This document shows positions 46,504 to 56,232 of a stretch of DNA of 64,000 nucleotides, piece after piece. A model generated the notes under the pieces. It saw only the letters and a program-made list of their open reading frames with translations, ran no database searches and was not told the origin of the DNA. Position 1 is the stretch's first letter, and every line of letters starts with the position of its first letter. The position numbers and the translations under genes are program-made. Source of the DNA: Candidatus Mediterraneibacter avicola (GTDB taxonomy: Bacteria; Bacillota; Clostridia; Lachnospirales; Lachnospiraceae); NCBI GenBank assembly GCA_019115385.1, contig DXDR01000050.1, positions 1 to 64,000 on the forward strand, given 5' to 3'.

Positions 46504-46525
46504 AAAAAGCCCACAGGGGCTTTTT
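46504..46525. terminator. Terminator between acpP and rnc
   Basis: A nine-base stem (AAAAAGCCC / GGGCTTTTT) with a four-base loop and T-tracts on both sides. On the minus strand it lies 14 bases after the acpP stop. Read-through into rnc is possible. Confidence 0.8.
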
Positions 46526-46538
46526 CGCTTCTTTTTAA

Positions 46539-46769
46539 TTATTCCACTGCCTTTTTTATCTGGTCAACCGCATCCTGCACGGTCACGATTTTTTCAGCTT
46601 CATCATTGTCGATCTCGATATCAAACTCTTCCTCGATTCCCATAATAATCTGGAAAATATCAAGAGAATCAGCGCCAAGATCATCCACAAATGTTGTCTC
46701 TGGTTTGATTTCTTCTTTCTGGACGTTGAGCACATCCGCGATAATGTCCTGCAGTTTTTCAAATTCCAT
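46539..46769 (-). CDS. acpP: Acyl carrier protein
   Basis: The acidic, 76-residue carrier of growing fatty acids. The phosphopantetheine serine is Ser35 in GADSLD. Family elements include the FEKLQDIIADVL helix and the VQDAVDQI C-terminal helix. It follows plsX by 17 bases; PlsX uses acyl-ACP to make acyl-phosphate, so the pairing is functional. Confidence 0.96.
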   Translation of the reverse strand: MEFEKLQDIIADVLNVQKEEIKPETTFVDDLGADSLDIFQIIMGIEEEFDIEIDNDEAEKIVTVQDAVDQIKKAVE

Positions 46770-46786
46770 AATTCAATCCTCCTACT

Positions 46787-47812
46787 TTACTCAAAATTTT
46801 CCTGCGTCTCCTGCTGTATCACTGTTTTTATCTTTTCATTGATCTTCTGTTCTCTGAATGTGACGCACTGGATAATAGAATTGCATATTTCCTTGGATGT
46901 GGAGCTTCCATGGGTCTTTACCACGAGCCCATTCAGTCCAAGAAGCGGTGCCCCGCCGTGTTCGCTCAGGTCAAAGTCCTTCAGCGTCTGCTTCAGCGCC
47001 GGCTTCACGAGCAGCGCACCGATCTTGCTTCTGAGAGAGGACATCATGCCGCCCTTGATCTTCTTGATCAAAGCTCCCCCCACTCCCTCGTAAAGCTTCA
47101 GGATCACATTGCCGACAAACGCCTCGCATACGATCACATCAGCTGCGCCGTACGGGATATCCCTTGCCTCCACGCTTCCGATAAAATTGATGTCATCACA
47201 TGCCTTCAGGAGCGGAAACGTCTCCTTTACAAGAGCATTTCCTTTTTCTTCTTCCGCCCCAATGTTTACGATTCCGACAGTCGGATTTTTAATCCCCATA
47301 ACGCTCTCCATATAGATAGAGCCCATCTTTGCAAACTGCACCAGATGGGACGGCCTTGCGTCCACATTGGCCCCGCAGTCGATCAGAAGAGACACTCCCT
47401 TCAGCGTGGGGAAAAGCGGTGCAAGAGGAGGTCTCTCCACGCCTTTTATTCTGCCGACAAGCACCTGTCCGCCGACAAGGACCGCGCCTGTGCTACCCGC
47501 TGATACAAAGGCGTCCGCCTCTCCCTTTTTCACCATCTTCATGGCGACTACAATAGAAGAATCTTTCTTGCCCCTGATTGCCTTTACAGGCGGTTCCGCC
47601 GTCTCGATCACCTCTGAAGCGTTCACGATCTCAATCTGCTCCGACGGATAAGTATAACCGGCCAGTTCCTTTTTCAGCACGTCCTCCCTGCCGGTCAGCA
47701 GTATTTTGATGTCGCTTCTTTTCTGAACCGCTTCTACCGCGCCTTTTACAATCTCACCGGGCGCATTGTCGCCCCCCATTGCATCGAGCGCTACCCTTGT
47801 AACATCAGACAT
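46787..47812 (-). CDS. plsX: Phosphate acyltransferase PlsX
   Basis: PlsX converts acyl-ACP and phosphate into acyl-phosphate, the substrate for PlsY. Motifs are VALDAMGGDNAP at the N-terminus, SAGSTGAVL, LIDCGAN and EAFVGNVILK. The ATG at 47812 follows AGGAGG; the open frame begins 19 codons earlier. The chain is 341 residues, the usual length. It has its own candidate promoter after the rpmF terminator and is followed by acpP. Confidence 0.96.
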   Translation of the reverse strand: MSDVTRVALDAMGGDNAPGEIVKGAVEAVQKRSDIKILLTGREDVLKKELAGYTYPSEQIEIVNASEVIETAEPPVKAIRGKKDSSIVVAMKMVKKGEADAFVSAGSTGAVLVGGQVLVGRIKGVERPPLAPLFPTLKGVSLLIDCGANVDARPSHLVQFAKMGSIYMESVMGIKNPTVGIVNIGAEEEKGNALVKETFPLLKACDDINFIGSVEARDIPYGAADVIVCEAFVGNVILKLYEGVGGALIKKIKGGMMSSLRSKIGALLVKPALKQTLKDFDLSEHGGAPLLGLNGLVVKTHGSSTSKEICNSIIQCVTFREQKINEKIKTVIQQETQENFE

Positions 47813-47840
47813 TTTCCTTCCTCCTAACACTACTGAAATT

Positions 47841-47869
47841 ATTCTACTGGAAAACATTATAAAAATCAA
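47841..47869 (-). promoter_or_regulatory. Candidate sigma-A promoter of plsX-acpP
   Basis: On the minus strand TTGATT (47869-47864) and TAGAAT (47846-47841) are 17 bases apart, about 30 bases before the plsX ATG. Confidence 0.5.
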
Positions 47870-47940
47870 GTATAACTATAGGGTTATATTGTATGCGAAT
47901 CACCGGAAGTGCCCAAAGGCACATTCCGGGCTTATCGCAC

Positions 47941-47971
47941 AAAAAAGGCACAGAACGAAATGTTCTGCGCC
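47941..47971 (-). terminator. Intrinsic terminator of rpmF
   Basis: On the minus strand GGCGCAGAAC / GTTCTGTGCC pairs with one mismatch and is followed by TTTTTTG, 18 bases after the rpmF stop. Confidence 0.85.
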
Positions 47972-47988
47972 CTAGCTTTCCAGCTGGA

Positions 47989-48168
47989 TCAGTCAACGGA
48001 AATGATTTCGCGCTTATTGTAGGATCCGCATGCCTTGCATACACGGTGAGGCATCATAAGCTCGCCGCACTTGCTGCATTTTACAAGGTTCGGAGCGCTC
48101 ATCTTCCAGTTGGCTCTTCTTTTATCTCTTCTTGCCTTTGAAGATTTATTCTTTGGACAGATTGACAT
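47989..48168 (-). CDS. rpmF: 50S ribosomal protein L32
   Basis: A 59-residue ribosomal protein, too short for most ORF cutoffs. It begins MSICPKNKSSKARRDKRRA and has four cysteines arranged as CSKC and CKAC, the zinc-binding form of L32. The start lies three bases after the yceD stop, with a GGAGG site inside the end of yceD. The yceD-rpmF-plsX order is conserved widely. Confidence 0.95.
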   Translation of the reverse strand: MSICPKNKSSKARRDKRRANWKMSAPNLVKCSKCGELMMPHRVCKACGSYNKREIISVD

Positions 48169-48171
48169 AGG

Positions 48172-48699
48172 TTACACCTCCTTAAAATTCTTAAATAAGT
48201 CACGGACTACTGACATTCTAGGATCAAGTCCCGGATCTTCACAATCGCAGGACTCCGTATTTAAGTTCCGGCCGCACACTCTGCACAGACCTTTACAGTC
48301 CTCCCGGCAGAGCACTTTCTCCGGCCATCCCGACAAAATCTCATAAAAAAGGACTTTGTCCACGTCAAGATGATATCCGTCAATAAAGTTTGATTCATCC
48401 AGTTCCTCTGTCAGTTCTGCATCGGAGAGACCTAAGTCAACATGTTTTGTACTGTTGATCACAAATTCATGCACGACAGCCTCAAGGCACCTGTCGCATG
48501 GAATTTCAATGGAAAGCACTGTATCTGTGTAGATCATAAGCTCTTTTCCCTTTACAAACTCCACACGCACATGAACCGGTTCCCTGCGGACGACCGGATA
48601 GCTGCCGGATCTGATCCGGATCTCATCCAGCGTGCATTCCACAGTCTCTTCAACCGTCCTATGCTGGTCTGACATAACGTCTGATAGGTTAATTAGCAT
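48172..48699 (-). CDS. YceD/DUF177 family protein
   Basis: A DUF177 protein of 175 residues, the family linked to large-subunit rRNA or ribosome biogenesis and found next to rpmF in most bacteria. It has the conserved CDRCLE motif and a C-terminal cysteine cluster (CREDCKGLCRVCGRN, then CDCED) that may bind zinc. The start follows AGGAG, and an excellent sigma-A promoter lies 30 bases upstream. Confidence 0.93.
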   Translation of the reverse strand: MLINLSDVMSDQHRTVEETVECTLDEIRIRSGSYPVVRREPVHVRVEFVKGKELMIYTDTVLSIEIPCDRCLEAVVHEFVINSTKHVDLGLSDAELTEELDESNFIDGYHLDVDKVLFYEILSGWPEKVLCREDCKGLCRVCGRNLNTESCDCEDPGLDPRMSVVRDLFKNFKEV

Positions 48700-48728
48700 A
48701 ATGGATTACTCCTATTCACACCTAGACC

Positions 48729-48756
48729 ATTATATCATGTAAATCCTGTTTGTCAA
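48729..48756 (-). promoter_or_regulatory. Sigma-A promoter of yceD-rpmF
   Basis: On the minus strand a consensus TTGACA (48756-48751) and a consensus TATAAT (48734-48729) are 16 bases apart, 30 bases before the yceD ATG. The strength suits a ribosomal protein operon. Confidence 0.85.
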
Positions 48757-48783
48757 CCACAAAAATCAGGAATAAATCTCTGT

Positions 48784-49980
48784 CTATTTTACGAGTGCAA
48801 GCGTCTCTCTTGCGATCGCCAGTTCTTCGTTGGTAGGAATAACGAATACCCTTACCTTGGAACCCGGCTTTGTGAGTTCTTCCTGTCTTCCTCTGAGTCC
48901 GTCGTTTATTTCTTTGTTGAAATCAACGCCGAGATATCCGAGATAGCTGCACACCTGTTCTCTTACATAATCATCGTTTTCTCCGATGCCTGCGGTGAAT
49001 ACGATATCATCCACACCGTTCATGGCAGCTGCGTAAGAACCGATATATTTTGCCACACGATAGGAAAATACATCCATTGCGATCTTTGCTTTTTTATCCC
49101 CTGCGTTCATCGCATCTGTCAGATCACGGAAATCGCTGGACAGATCACCGGAAAGACCGAACACACCGGACTTTTTGTTCAGGACATTCATCACGCCGGC
49201 GATGTCAAGACCTTCCTTTTCTGCGATGAACTCCATGATCGCCGGATCGATATCACCGGATCTGGTTCCCATTACAAGTCCCTCAAGAGGAGTAAGTCCC
49301 ATGGATGTATCAACAGACTTTCCGCCCAGAACAGCAGTAACACTGGATCCGTTTCCGAGATGGCATACGATCGTCTTCAGATCCTCAACGGGTTTCCCCA
49401 TCACTTCGGCAGCTTTCTTTGATACATAGCTGTGGCTTGTGCCGTGGAAACCGTAACGTCTGATCTTATACTTCTCATAATAATCATAGGGAAGGCCGTA
49501 CATATAAGCCTTCTCCGGCATTGTCTGGTGGAAAGCCGTGTCAAACACTGCCACCATAGGCGTACCCGGCATCAGTTTTTCACATGCATTGATTCCGATC
49601 AGGTTGGCCGGATTGTGAAGCGGCGCCAGCTCGTTGCACTCTTCGATGGCCTTCTTTACACTCTCGTCGATCACAACAGAGGAAGCGAACTTTTCTCCGC
49701 CGTGTACAACTCTGTGTCCCACTGCTCCGATCTCATCCAGGCTCTTTACAACTCCCGTGTCCGGATTTGTCAGCGCCCCGATCACAAACTGGATCGCCTC
49801 TGTGTGTGTCGGCATGGGCTTGTCCGATTTTTCTTTTTCTCCGCCTTCCGGCTGGTAGGTAAGACGTCCGTCAATTCCGATCCTCTCACAGATTCCTTTT
49901 GCAAGCACTTCCTCGGATTCTGCATTGATCAGCTGGAACTTTAGGGAAGAACTTCCACAATTAATTACTAATACGTTCAT
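48784..49980 (-). CDS. ackA: Acetate kinase
   Basis: AckA converts acetyl phosphate and ADP to acetate and ATP, the energy-yielding end of acetate fermentation. Motifs are VINCGSSSLKFQL, GHRVVHGGE, the RRYGFHGTSHSYV region with the catalytic Arg/His, and GMGTRSGD-type LVMGTRSGDIDP. The 398-residue length is standard. It follows pta by about 70 bases on the same strand. Confidence 0.97.
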   Translation of the reverse strand: MNVLVINCGSSSLKFQLINAESEEVLAKGICERIGIDGRLTYQPEGGEKEKSDKPMPTHTEAIQFVIGALTNPDTGVVKSLDEIGAVGHRVVHGGEKFASSVVIDESVKKAIEECNELAPLHNPANLIGINACEKLMPGTPMVAVFDTAFHQTMPEKAYMYGLPYDYYEKYKIRRYGFHGTSHSYVSKKAAEVMGKPVEDLKTIVCHLGNGSSVTAVLGGKSVDTSMGLTPLEGLVMGTRSGDIDPAIMEFIAEKEGLDIAGVMNVLNKKSGVFGLSGDLSSDFRDLTDAMNAGDKKAKIAMDVFSYRVAKYIGSYAAAMNGVDDIVFTAGIGENDDYVREQVCSYLGYLGVDFNKEINDGLRGRQEELTKPGSKVRVFVIPTNEELAIARETLALVK

Positions 49981-50053
49981 TTTCTCTCCTCCTGAAACCT
50001 ATTCCTTTTTATTTTTCCCGGCATATCTTTTTATGTGCCGTTTTTACCGAACT

Positions 50054-51049
50054 TTACTGAGCCTGTGACTGAACAGCCGTGATCGCCACAACTCCTACGA
50101 TGTCCTCTGCGCTGCAGCCGCGGGACAGATCGTTGACGGGCGCTGCTATTCCCTGGGTAAGCGGGCCGTACGCCTCTGCCTTTCCGAGTCTCTGAACCAG
50201 CTTATAGCCGATGTTTCCCGCATCGAGATCTGGGAAGATCAGGACGTTGGCGTGTCCTGCCACTGAGCTTCCCGGAGCTTTGGAAGCGCCTACTTCCGGC
50301 ACGATAGCCGCATCAAGCTGAAGTTCTCCATCCAGCTTCAGATCCGGCGCAAACTCGTGTGCCAGTCTTGTAGCTTCCACAACTTTATCTACATCCGCGT
50401 GTTTTGCGCTGCCCTTTGTGGAGTGGGAAAGCATTGCCACGATCGGCTCCTTGCCTGTCAGCGTGCGGAAGGACTCTGCAGAAGAAAGAGCTATGTACGC
50501 CAGTTTCTCCGGATCCGGGTTCTGCTCAAGTCCTGCGTCGCCAAAGATAAATGTGCCGTCCGCTCCCATATCACAGTCCGGTACGACCATCAGAAAGAAT
50601 GCAGATACAAGCTTTGTGCCCGGTTTTGTCTTCAGGATCTGCAGACACGGACGGAGCGTATCTGCCGTGGAATGGCACGCGCCGGATACCATACCGTCGG
50701 CGTCTCCCATCTTCACCATCATAACGCCGTAGTACAGGTAATTATTTAAAAGAAGCTCTCTCGCCTGCTCTTCGGTCATGCCCTTTTTCTGCCTCAGTTC
50801 TACAAGCTTTGCAATATAGCCCTCTGTTTTATCGCTGGTAGCGGGATCGATAAAGGAAGCCCCCGAAATGTCATATGAGCCTTTGTTTTTCTCGATCTCC
50901 TCTTTGCTCCCCACCAGGATCAGATCTGCGATCCCCTCTTTTAAAACCGTCTCCGCGGCTTTATAAGTTCTTTCGTCCTCTGTTTCAGGAAGAACAATTA
51001 TTTTCTTATCCGCTTTTGCCCTTGCCTTGATTTCATCAATAAATCCCAT
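50054..51049 (-). CDS. pta: Phosphate acetyltransferase
   Basis: Pta exchanges CoA of acetyl-CoA for phosphate, giving acetyl phosphate for AckA. It is the short ~330-residue form without N-terminal regulatory domains. Motifs include KIIVLPETEDERTYKAAE, DGMVSGACHSTADTLRP and SSVAGHANVLIFPDLDAGNIGYK. A GTG five codons upstream is open, but the ATG at 51049 starts the conserved MGFIDEIKARAK and has the better-spaced AGGAAAGG. Confidence 0.96.
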   Translation of the reverse strand: MGFIDEIKARAKADKKIIVLPETEDERTYKAAETVLKEGIADLILVGSKEEIEKNKGSYDISGASFIDPATSDKTEGYIAKLVELRQKKGMTEEQARELLLNNYLYYGVMMVKMGDADGMVSGACHSTADTLRPCLQILKTKPGTKLVSAFFLMVVPDCDMGADGTFIFGDAGLEQNPDPEKLAYIALSSAESFRTLTGKEPIVAMLSHSTKGSAKHADVDKVVEATRLAHEFAPDLKLDGELQLDAAIVPEVGASKAPGSSVAGHANVLIFPDLDAGNIGYKLVQRLGKAEAYGPLTQGIAAPVNDLSRGCSAEDIVGVVAITAVQSQAQ

Positions 51050-51090
51050 GTTTGTAATTGCCACCTTTCCTAATTTCTCACCTGATTTTT

Positions 51091-51119
51091 ATTATAACGC
51101 AAAGGTTTTTTGTATACAA
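51091..51119 (-). promoter_or_regulatory. Sigma-A promoter of pta-ackA
   Basis: On the minus strand TTGTAT (51119-51114) and consensus TATAAT (51096-51091) are 17 bases apart, 41 bases before the pta ATG. Confidence 0.75.
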
Positions 51120-51169
51120 GGGAATTTCATGTGCAATTTTAAAAACAATATTCCGGTTCAGACCGTATA

Positions 51170-52525
51170 TTACAGGCCCGGATAAAAGGCCGTCACGATA
51201 TTAAAATACACAAGGATGGTGCAGGTATCCAGGATCGTAGTTATCAGCGGCGCCGCCATGATCGCCGGATCAAGTCCCAGTTTTTTTGCCGTCAGAGGCA
51301 GGATGCACCCGATGCATTTCGCCATAAGCACCACTCCGATCATGGTCAGCCCCAGGGCAAGGGCGAGAGTCATGTCATGCCCATACATAAAATAGATCCG
51401 GACTCCGTTTACCAGAGAAAGGAGCACCCCTACAATAACCGCGATCCTGGCCTCCTTAAAAATAACTTTAAATACATCCCGGAATTCGATCTCTCCCACT
51501 GCAAGTCCGCGGATGATCAGCGTAGAACTCTGGGAGCCGCAGTTTCCTCCGGTTCCCATCAGCATGGGGATAAAAGTGATAAGAACCGGCATGGCAGCCA
51601 TCGCATTTTCATAGTACCCGAGAATCTGTCCGGTAACCGTGGCGGACAGCATCATGATGAGCAGCCACGGTGTCCTGCTCTTTGCATGCTGAAACACCGA
51701 AGTGCCGAAATAAGAATCCTCACTGGGGCTGACGCCGGCCATGATACTGATATCCTCCGTCGTCTCATCCTGAAGGACGAGCATGGCGTCGTCAACGGTT
51801 ACGATCCCCACAAGGCAGTCCTCATGGTCGATAATGGGGATTGCCACCAGTCCGTACTTGTTGATCATATTTGCCACATATTCCTGGTCGTCCAGCGTTC
51901 TTGCACAGAGTACATTTTCGTCCATGATCTCCTCGATAAGCCTGGACTCCCCGGCTGTAAGGAGATCTTTTACGTCAACGATACCGATCAGTTTTTTCTT
52001 TTCTGTCACATAACAGGTATATATCGTTTCTTTGTTAATGCCTACCTGGCGGATTTTCAGAATAGCATCAGCAACGGTCATCTCTTTTCGCAGACTGATA
52101 TACTCCACATTCATGATACTTCCCGCGCTGTCCTCCGGATACTGCAGAAGAGCGTTGATCTTCTGACGGGTATCCTCGTCCGTTGCCATGAGCAGACGAT
52201 CCACCACATTGGCCGGCATCTCTTCCAGAACGTCCACAGTATCATCAACATACATCTCGTCCATAACTTCCTCCAGCTCCGAGTCCGTCAGGGAGTTGAT
52301 CAGGTCCGCCCTCATGTCACTGTTCATATCTGTAAAAACCTCTGCGGCCTCTTCTTTTGCCAGAAGGCGGAACACAAGGGTCCTCTGCTTTTTGTCCAGT
52401 TCTTCCAGGACGTCCACAATGTCAACAGGATGCATGGTTTCCAGTTCATCCTTCAGCTGCTTAAATTTGTGCTCCTCCAGCAGCGCTGTCATCCGCTCTA
52501 CGTCCGGTTTTCTGTTCTGTTCCAT
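51170..52525 (-). CDS. mgtE: Magnesium transporter MgtE
   Basis: A gated magnesium channel. The N-terminal superhelical domain with acidic repeats (about 20-130) and two CBS domains (about 135-255) form the magnesium sensor. Five hydrophobic helices follow (about 285-450) with the pore-associated PMLMGTGGNCGSQSSTL. The 451-residue length is normal. No M-box leader is visible in the 98 bases between it and the divergent tmcAL gene. It is a single-gene unit. Confidence 0.94.
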   Translation of the reverse strand: MEQNRKPDVERMTALLEEHKFKQLKDELETMHPVDIVDVLEELDKKQRTLVFRLLAKEEAAEVFTDMNSDMRADLINSLTDSELEEVMDEMYVDDTVDVLEEMPANVVDRLLMATDEDTRQKINALLQYPEDSAGSIMNVEYISLRKEMTVADAILKIRQVGINKETIYTCYVTEKKKLIGIVDVKDLLTAGESRLIEEIMDENVLCARTLDDQEYVANMINKYGLVAIPIIDHEDCLVGIVTVDDAMLVLQDETTEDISIMAGVSPSEDSYFGTSVFQHAKSRTPWLLIMMLSATVTGQILGYYENAMAAMPVLITFIPMLMGTGGNCGSQSSTLIIRGLAVGEIEFRDVFKVIFKEARIAVIVGVLLSLVNGVRIYFMYGHDMTLALALGLTMIGVVLMAKCIGCILPLTAKKLGLDPAIMAAPLITTILDTCTILVYFNIVTAFYPGL

Positions 52526-52586
52526 GCCTTACACCCTCTTTGTCCAGTCTTTTTTCGTTTATCTGTTAGAATCCGTCTTTTTATAG

Positions 52587-52592
52587 TATAAT
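52587..52592 (+). promoter_or_regulatory. Consensus -10 element upstream of tmcAL
   Basis: TATAAT at 52587-52592 lies 31 bases before the ATG. The sequence 17 bases upstream (TGTTAG) is a poor -35. Confidence 0.4.
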
Positions 52593-52623
52593 ATGGTAGA
52601 AAATGATATACAAGGAGATTCTT

Positions 52624-53910
52624 ATGAAAATTGTAGGACTGATCACAGAATATAATCCGTTTCACAACGGCCACCTCTACCACATAGGAGAGTCTAAAAA
52701 AATTACCGGAGCTGATGCCGCTGTTGTAGTAATGAGCGGCGACTATGTCCAGCGCGGCACCCCCGCCATCATGCCAAAACGGCTGAGAACCGAGATGGCT
52801 TTAAAATGCGGCGCTGCTGCGGTTTTCGAACTTCCGGTATGCTACTCCGCAGGGAGCGCAGAGTATTTCGCTCTGGGTGCCGTCTCTCTCCTGCAGAAGC
52901 TGGGAATTGTAGATTTTCTCTGCTTTGGAAGCGAATGCAACAACCTGCATGCACTGCAGCGGGCGGCGGATATCCTTCTTGAGGAGCCTGCAGAATATCA
53001 GGCTGCTCTCAGGCGCCATCTCAGAGAAGGCAGATCTTTTCCCGCCGCACGCCAGGAAGCCCTCTCAGAGTATGCCGAAAAAGAGGGCATATCCTTTGTG
53101 CTCAATGACCCGAATAATATTCTGGGCATCGAGTACCTGAAAGCTCTGAAAAAACTGAACAGTCCCATTATCCCTTTCACGATCCAGCGGCGGGGCTCCC
53201 ACTACCACGACCGGCAGATGAACGGTGAATACAGTTCTGCTTCCGCCATCCGCTCTCTCCTGGCTTATTCCGGATCCTCCCTTCGCACGGACCGCAGCGG
53301 AGGATCCTTCGAAAACGCGCCCTTCTCCGGCATACTGGGAGAACTGGAAGGCCAGGTTCCCGACTGCTGCCTGGAACTTCTGAGCGACTTTCACCGGGTC
53401 CAGTACCCGATCTACCAAAATGATTTTTCTCTGATCCTGAAATATAAGCTGTTAAATAAAACACCCGATATACTGATCCGGTACATGGATGTTTCCCTGG
53501 AGCTTGCCAACCGGATCTGCGCCCAGCTCAATAATTTCTTTAACTATAAGCAGTTCTGTGAACTACTGAAAACACGGGATGTGACCCAGACACGGATCAA
53601 CCGGGCGCTTCTTCATATTATGCTGGGGATCAAGAAAAAAAATGTACAGGAGTATACGGAAAACGGCTGCCATTTCTACGCCCGGCTTCTGGGTGTCCGA
53701 AAAGACAGCGAAAGGCTTCTCTCCGCCATCGCAAAAAAAGGAGAGCTGCCTCTTCTCGCGCAGCTCTCCCAGGCGCAGGAACTCCCTCCCCTGGGGCAGA
53801 GAATGCTGCGCCATGATATCCTTGCCTCAAACCTGTACACCTCAGTTGTGACAGATAAATTCAAAACTGCTTTCTGCAATGAATACAGCCAGCCTGTCAT
53901 CAAAATATAA
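52624..53910 (+). CDS. tmcAL: tRNA(Met) cytidine acetate ligase
   Basis: TmcAL uses acetate and ATP to make N4-acetylcytidine at the wobble position of elongator tRNA-Met. The nucleotidyltransferase HIGH-like motif is HNGH (14-17) in TEYNPFHNGHLYH, and MSGDYVQRGTPA, FELPVCYS and FGSE follow. The ATG at 52624 follows AAGGAG; seven codons upstream are open but unsupported. The 428-residue length is typical. Older names are YlbM or DUF795. Confidence 0.92.
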   Translation: MKIVGLITEYNPFHNGHLYHIGESKKITGADAAVVVMSGDYVQRGTPAIMPKRLRTEMALKCGAAAVFELPVCYSAGSAEYFALGAVSLLQKLGIVDFLCFGSECNNLHALQRAADILLEEPAEYQAALRRHLREGRSFPAARQEALSEYAEKEGISFVLNDPNNILGIEYLKALKKLNSPIIPFTIQRRGSHYHDRQMNGEYSSASAIRSLLAYSGSSLRTDRSGGSFENAPFSGILGELEGQVPDCCLELLSDFHRVQYPIYQNDFSLILKYKLLNKTPDILIRYMDVSLELANRICAQLNNFFNYKQFCELLKTRDVTQTRINRALLHIMLGIKKKNVQEYTENGCHFYARLLGVRKDSERLLSAIAKKGELPLLAQLSQAQELPPLGQRMLRHDILASNLYTSVVTDKFKTAFCNEYSQPVIKI

Positions 53911-53927
53911 CCTTTTCCTTTGCATTT

Positions 53928-54785
53928 CTACACACGCTTCATGCAGGTCACAGCCATAGCTCCCGGACCGATGTGGCAGGCAACGCTTAAAGACAGCGGT
54001 CCTTCCACGATGTCATATCCCGGGAACCGCTCTGTGATCTCTTTCTTCCACTCCTGCGCCTCTTCTTTGCCGCAGGTGTAAGCCATACCCAGCACCATCT
54101 TGTCCTTCACAGATGCGAACCGGGTGTCCAGATCATTTTCAATGGCATTGAGCATGGTCTTCTTGGCCGCCTTCCAGCCCCGCACTTTTGCGAAAGCATC
54201 CAGCTTCTCTCCCTGGATCTGCAGCACCGGCTTGAGGTTGAGGACCGTGCCTATGGCAGCTGCAGCCGGTGTTATCCTTCCGCCTTTTTTCAGGTATTTC
54301 AGGGTGTCGACCGTAATGTAGATGCTGGCCTGAAGTTTCTCCCTCTCCAGCACTTCTCTGATCTGCGCCGCCGTCATCCCGTCGTCTCTGAGCTTCATTG
54401 CGTCATAGACAGACTGTGCCTGGGTCACAGAAATCCGTTGGTTGTCCACTACCTGTACCCTTCCTTTATACTCCTCTGCGATAGATATGGCAGTAAAACA
54501 GGTTGTGCTCAGTCCGCTTGACATGGGGATACAGACAATCTCATCGTATTCTTTGAGAACCTTCTCCCACAGTTCCATCACGTCTCCCGGCGACGGCTGG
54601 GAGGTAGAGATATCCGAATCCGCTCCCAGCTTTTCGTAAAACTGCTCCTGGGTAAGAGTAATATCCTCCAGGAACATCTGTCCGTCAATGAAAAAAGGCA
54701 TAGGGAGGACAAAAACCCCCAGTTCCTTCCCCTGCTCCTGTGTTATTCCACTGTTGCTGTCGGTTACAATCGCTACTTTTCCCAT
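53928..54785 (-). CDS. DegV family fatty-acid-binding protein
   Basis: DegV proteins bind a fatty acid and act with fatty-acid kinase to feed exogenous fatty acids into lipid synthesis. The 285-residue chain opens with IVTDSNSGIT, has TSQPSPGDVMELWE (the ...TSQPSP serine region) and ends with HIGPGAMAV. Which lipid is bound and whether the kinase partner is used is unknown. It follows the PFL gene by 14 bases with GGAG before its ATG. Confidence 0.9.
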   Translation of the reverse strand: MGKVAIVTDSNSGITQEQGKELGVFVLPMPFFIDGQMFLEDITLTQEQFYEKLGADSDISTSQPSPGDVMELWEKVLKEYDEIVCIPMSSGLSTTCFTAISIAEEYKGRVQVVDNQRISVTQAQSVYDAMKLRDDGMTAAQIREVLEREKLQASIYITVDTLKYLKKGGRITPAAAAIGTVLNLKPVLQIQGEKLDAFAKVRGWKAAKKTMLNAIENDLDTRFASVKDKMVLGMAYTCGKEEAQEWKKEITERFPGYDIVEGPLSLSVACHIGPGAMAVTCMKRV

Positions 54786-54799
54786 AATTCTTTCTCCTG

Positions 54800-56164
54800 T
54801 CAGTTTTTGAAACTGTGAATGGGTGCAGGTATCCTGCCCTTTCTGCTGATAAAAGTCTCACAGCCAAATTCATTCACCGGCATGATCGGCGCATAACCCA
54901 GAAGTCCTCCAAATTCCGCCGTGTCTCCCACGTCTTTTCCGATCACCGGGATCAGGCGTACGGCCGTCGTCTTCTGGTTCACCATACCAATCGCCATCTC
55001 ATCTGCAATGATACCGGAAATCGTGCTCGCAGAAGTTTTACCCGGTATTGCGATCATATCAAGTCCCACAGAGCAGACACAGGTCATGGCCTCCAGTTTC
55101 TCCAGCGTCAGCGCCCCCGCATTGACTGCGTCGATCATCCCCTGGTCTTCGCTGACCGGGATAAACGCTCCGCTTAAACCTCCCACATAGGAAGATGCCA
55201 TGACGCCGCCCTTTTTCACCTGATCATTGAGCAGGGCCAGAGCTGCCGTTGTACCTGGGGCGCCCACGCTCTCCAGTCCGATCTCTTCCAGGATCTCTGC
55301 CACGCTGTCGCCCACAGACGGCGTCGGGGCAAGGGACAGATCCACGATCCCAAAAGGAACGCCCAGCCTTTTCGACGCCTCTCCGGCTACAAGCTGCCCC
55401 ACACGGGTTACCTTAAAGGCCGTTTTCTTAATGGTCTCACAGAGTTCCTCAAATCCTTTCCCACGGACTTTTTCCAATGCTTTTTTCACAACCCCGGGAC
55501 CGCTGACTCCCACATTGATCACCGCGTCGGCTTCCGTAACCCCCAGAAAAGCGCCCGCCATAAACGGATTGTCATCCGGCGCGTTGCAGAAGATCACAAG
55601 CTTTGCACAGCCCAGAGAGTCCTTGTCTTTTGTAGCCTCTGCAGTTGCCTTTACCATCTCTCCGCACAGCCTTACCGCATCCATGTTAATGCCGGTTCTG
55701 GTGGAGCCCACGTTGACAGAACTGCAGATCCGTTCCGTCTGAGAAAGCGCCTGTGGAATGGAACGGATCAGATTCTCGTCGCTTTTCGTCATAGCTTTTG
55801 ACACAAGAGCCGTGTAGCCGCCGATAAAGTTTACGCCCACTTCTTTGGCCGCCCGATCGAGAGTCTTTGCTATTTCTACAAAGTCATCCGGGCTTTTGCA
55901 GGCTGCCGCTCCGGCAATGGCAATGGGCGTAACGGAGATCCTTTTATTGACGATCGGAATCCCGAATTCCTTTTCAATCTCCTGCCCCGTTGCCACAAGC
56001 TCCTTTGCTGTTGTTGTTATCTTATCATATATCTTACGGTTCAGCCGCTCCAGGTCAGAGTCGATGCAGTCCAGCAGGCTGATGCCGAGCGTAATGGTAC
56101 GCACGTCCAGGTTCTCATGCTCGATCATCTTGTTTGTCTCTGATACTTCGTACATGTTTATCAT
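54800..56164 (-). CDS. PFL family protein (UPF0210/DUF711)
   Basis: A 454-residue protein of the UPF0210 family, related in fold to pyruvate formate-lyase but of unknown activity. Conserved segments include the [17 protein letters not shown]-terminus, [41 protein letters not shown] and [17 protein letters not shown]. No glycyl-radical motif is evident. The small ACT-domain gene 68 bases upstream is its regular genomic partner (UPF0237), suggesting amino-acid-responsive control. Confidence 0.9.
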   Translation of the reverse strand: MINMYEVSETNKMIEHENLDVRTITLGISLLDCIDSDLERLNRKIYDKITTTAKELVATGQEIEKEFGIPIVNKRISVTPIAIAGAAACKSPDDFVEIAKTLDRAAKEVGVNFIGGYTALVSKAMTKSDENLIRSIPQALSQTERICSSVNVGSTRTGINMDAVRLCGEMVKATAEATKDKDSLGCAKLVIFCNAPDDNPFMAGAFLGVTEADAVINVGVSGPGVVKKALEKVRGKGFEELCETIKKTAFKVTRVGQLVAGEASKRLGVPFGIVDLSLAPTPSVGDSVAEILEEIGLESVGAPGTTAALALLNDQVKKGGVMASSYVGGLSGAFIPVSEDQGMIDAVNAGALTLEKLEAMTCVCSVGLDMIAIPGKTSASTISGIIADEMAIGMVNQKTTAVRLIPVIGKDVGDTAEFGGLLGYAPIMPVNEFGCETFISRKGRIPAPIHSFKN

Positions 56165-56232
56165 AGTCTTTTCCTCGCAATCTATTCAGCTTTAACATTT
56201 TTCCGCACGGTCTGCAAATGACTGGGCTGTAA

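Noticed and set aside
51050-52623. Magnesium (M-box) riboswitch upstream of mgtE
   Set aside because: Only 98 bases separate mgtE from the divergent tmcAL gene, too short for an M-box, and no such structure is visible.
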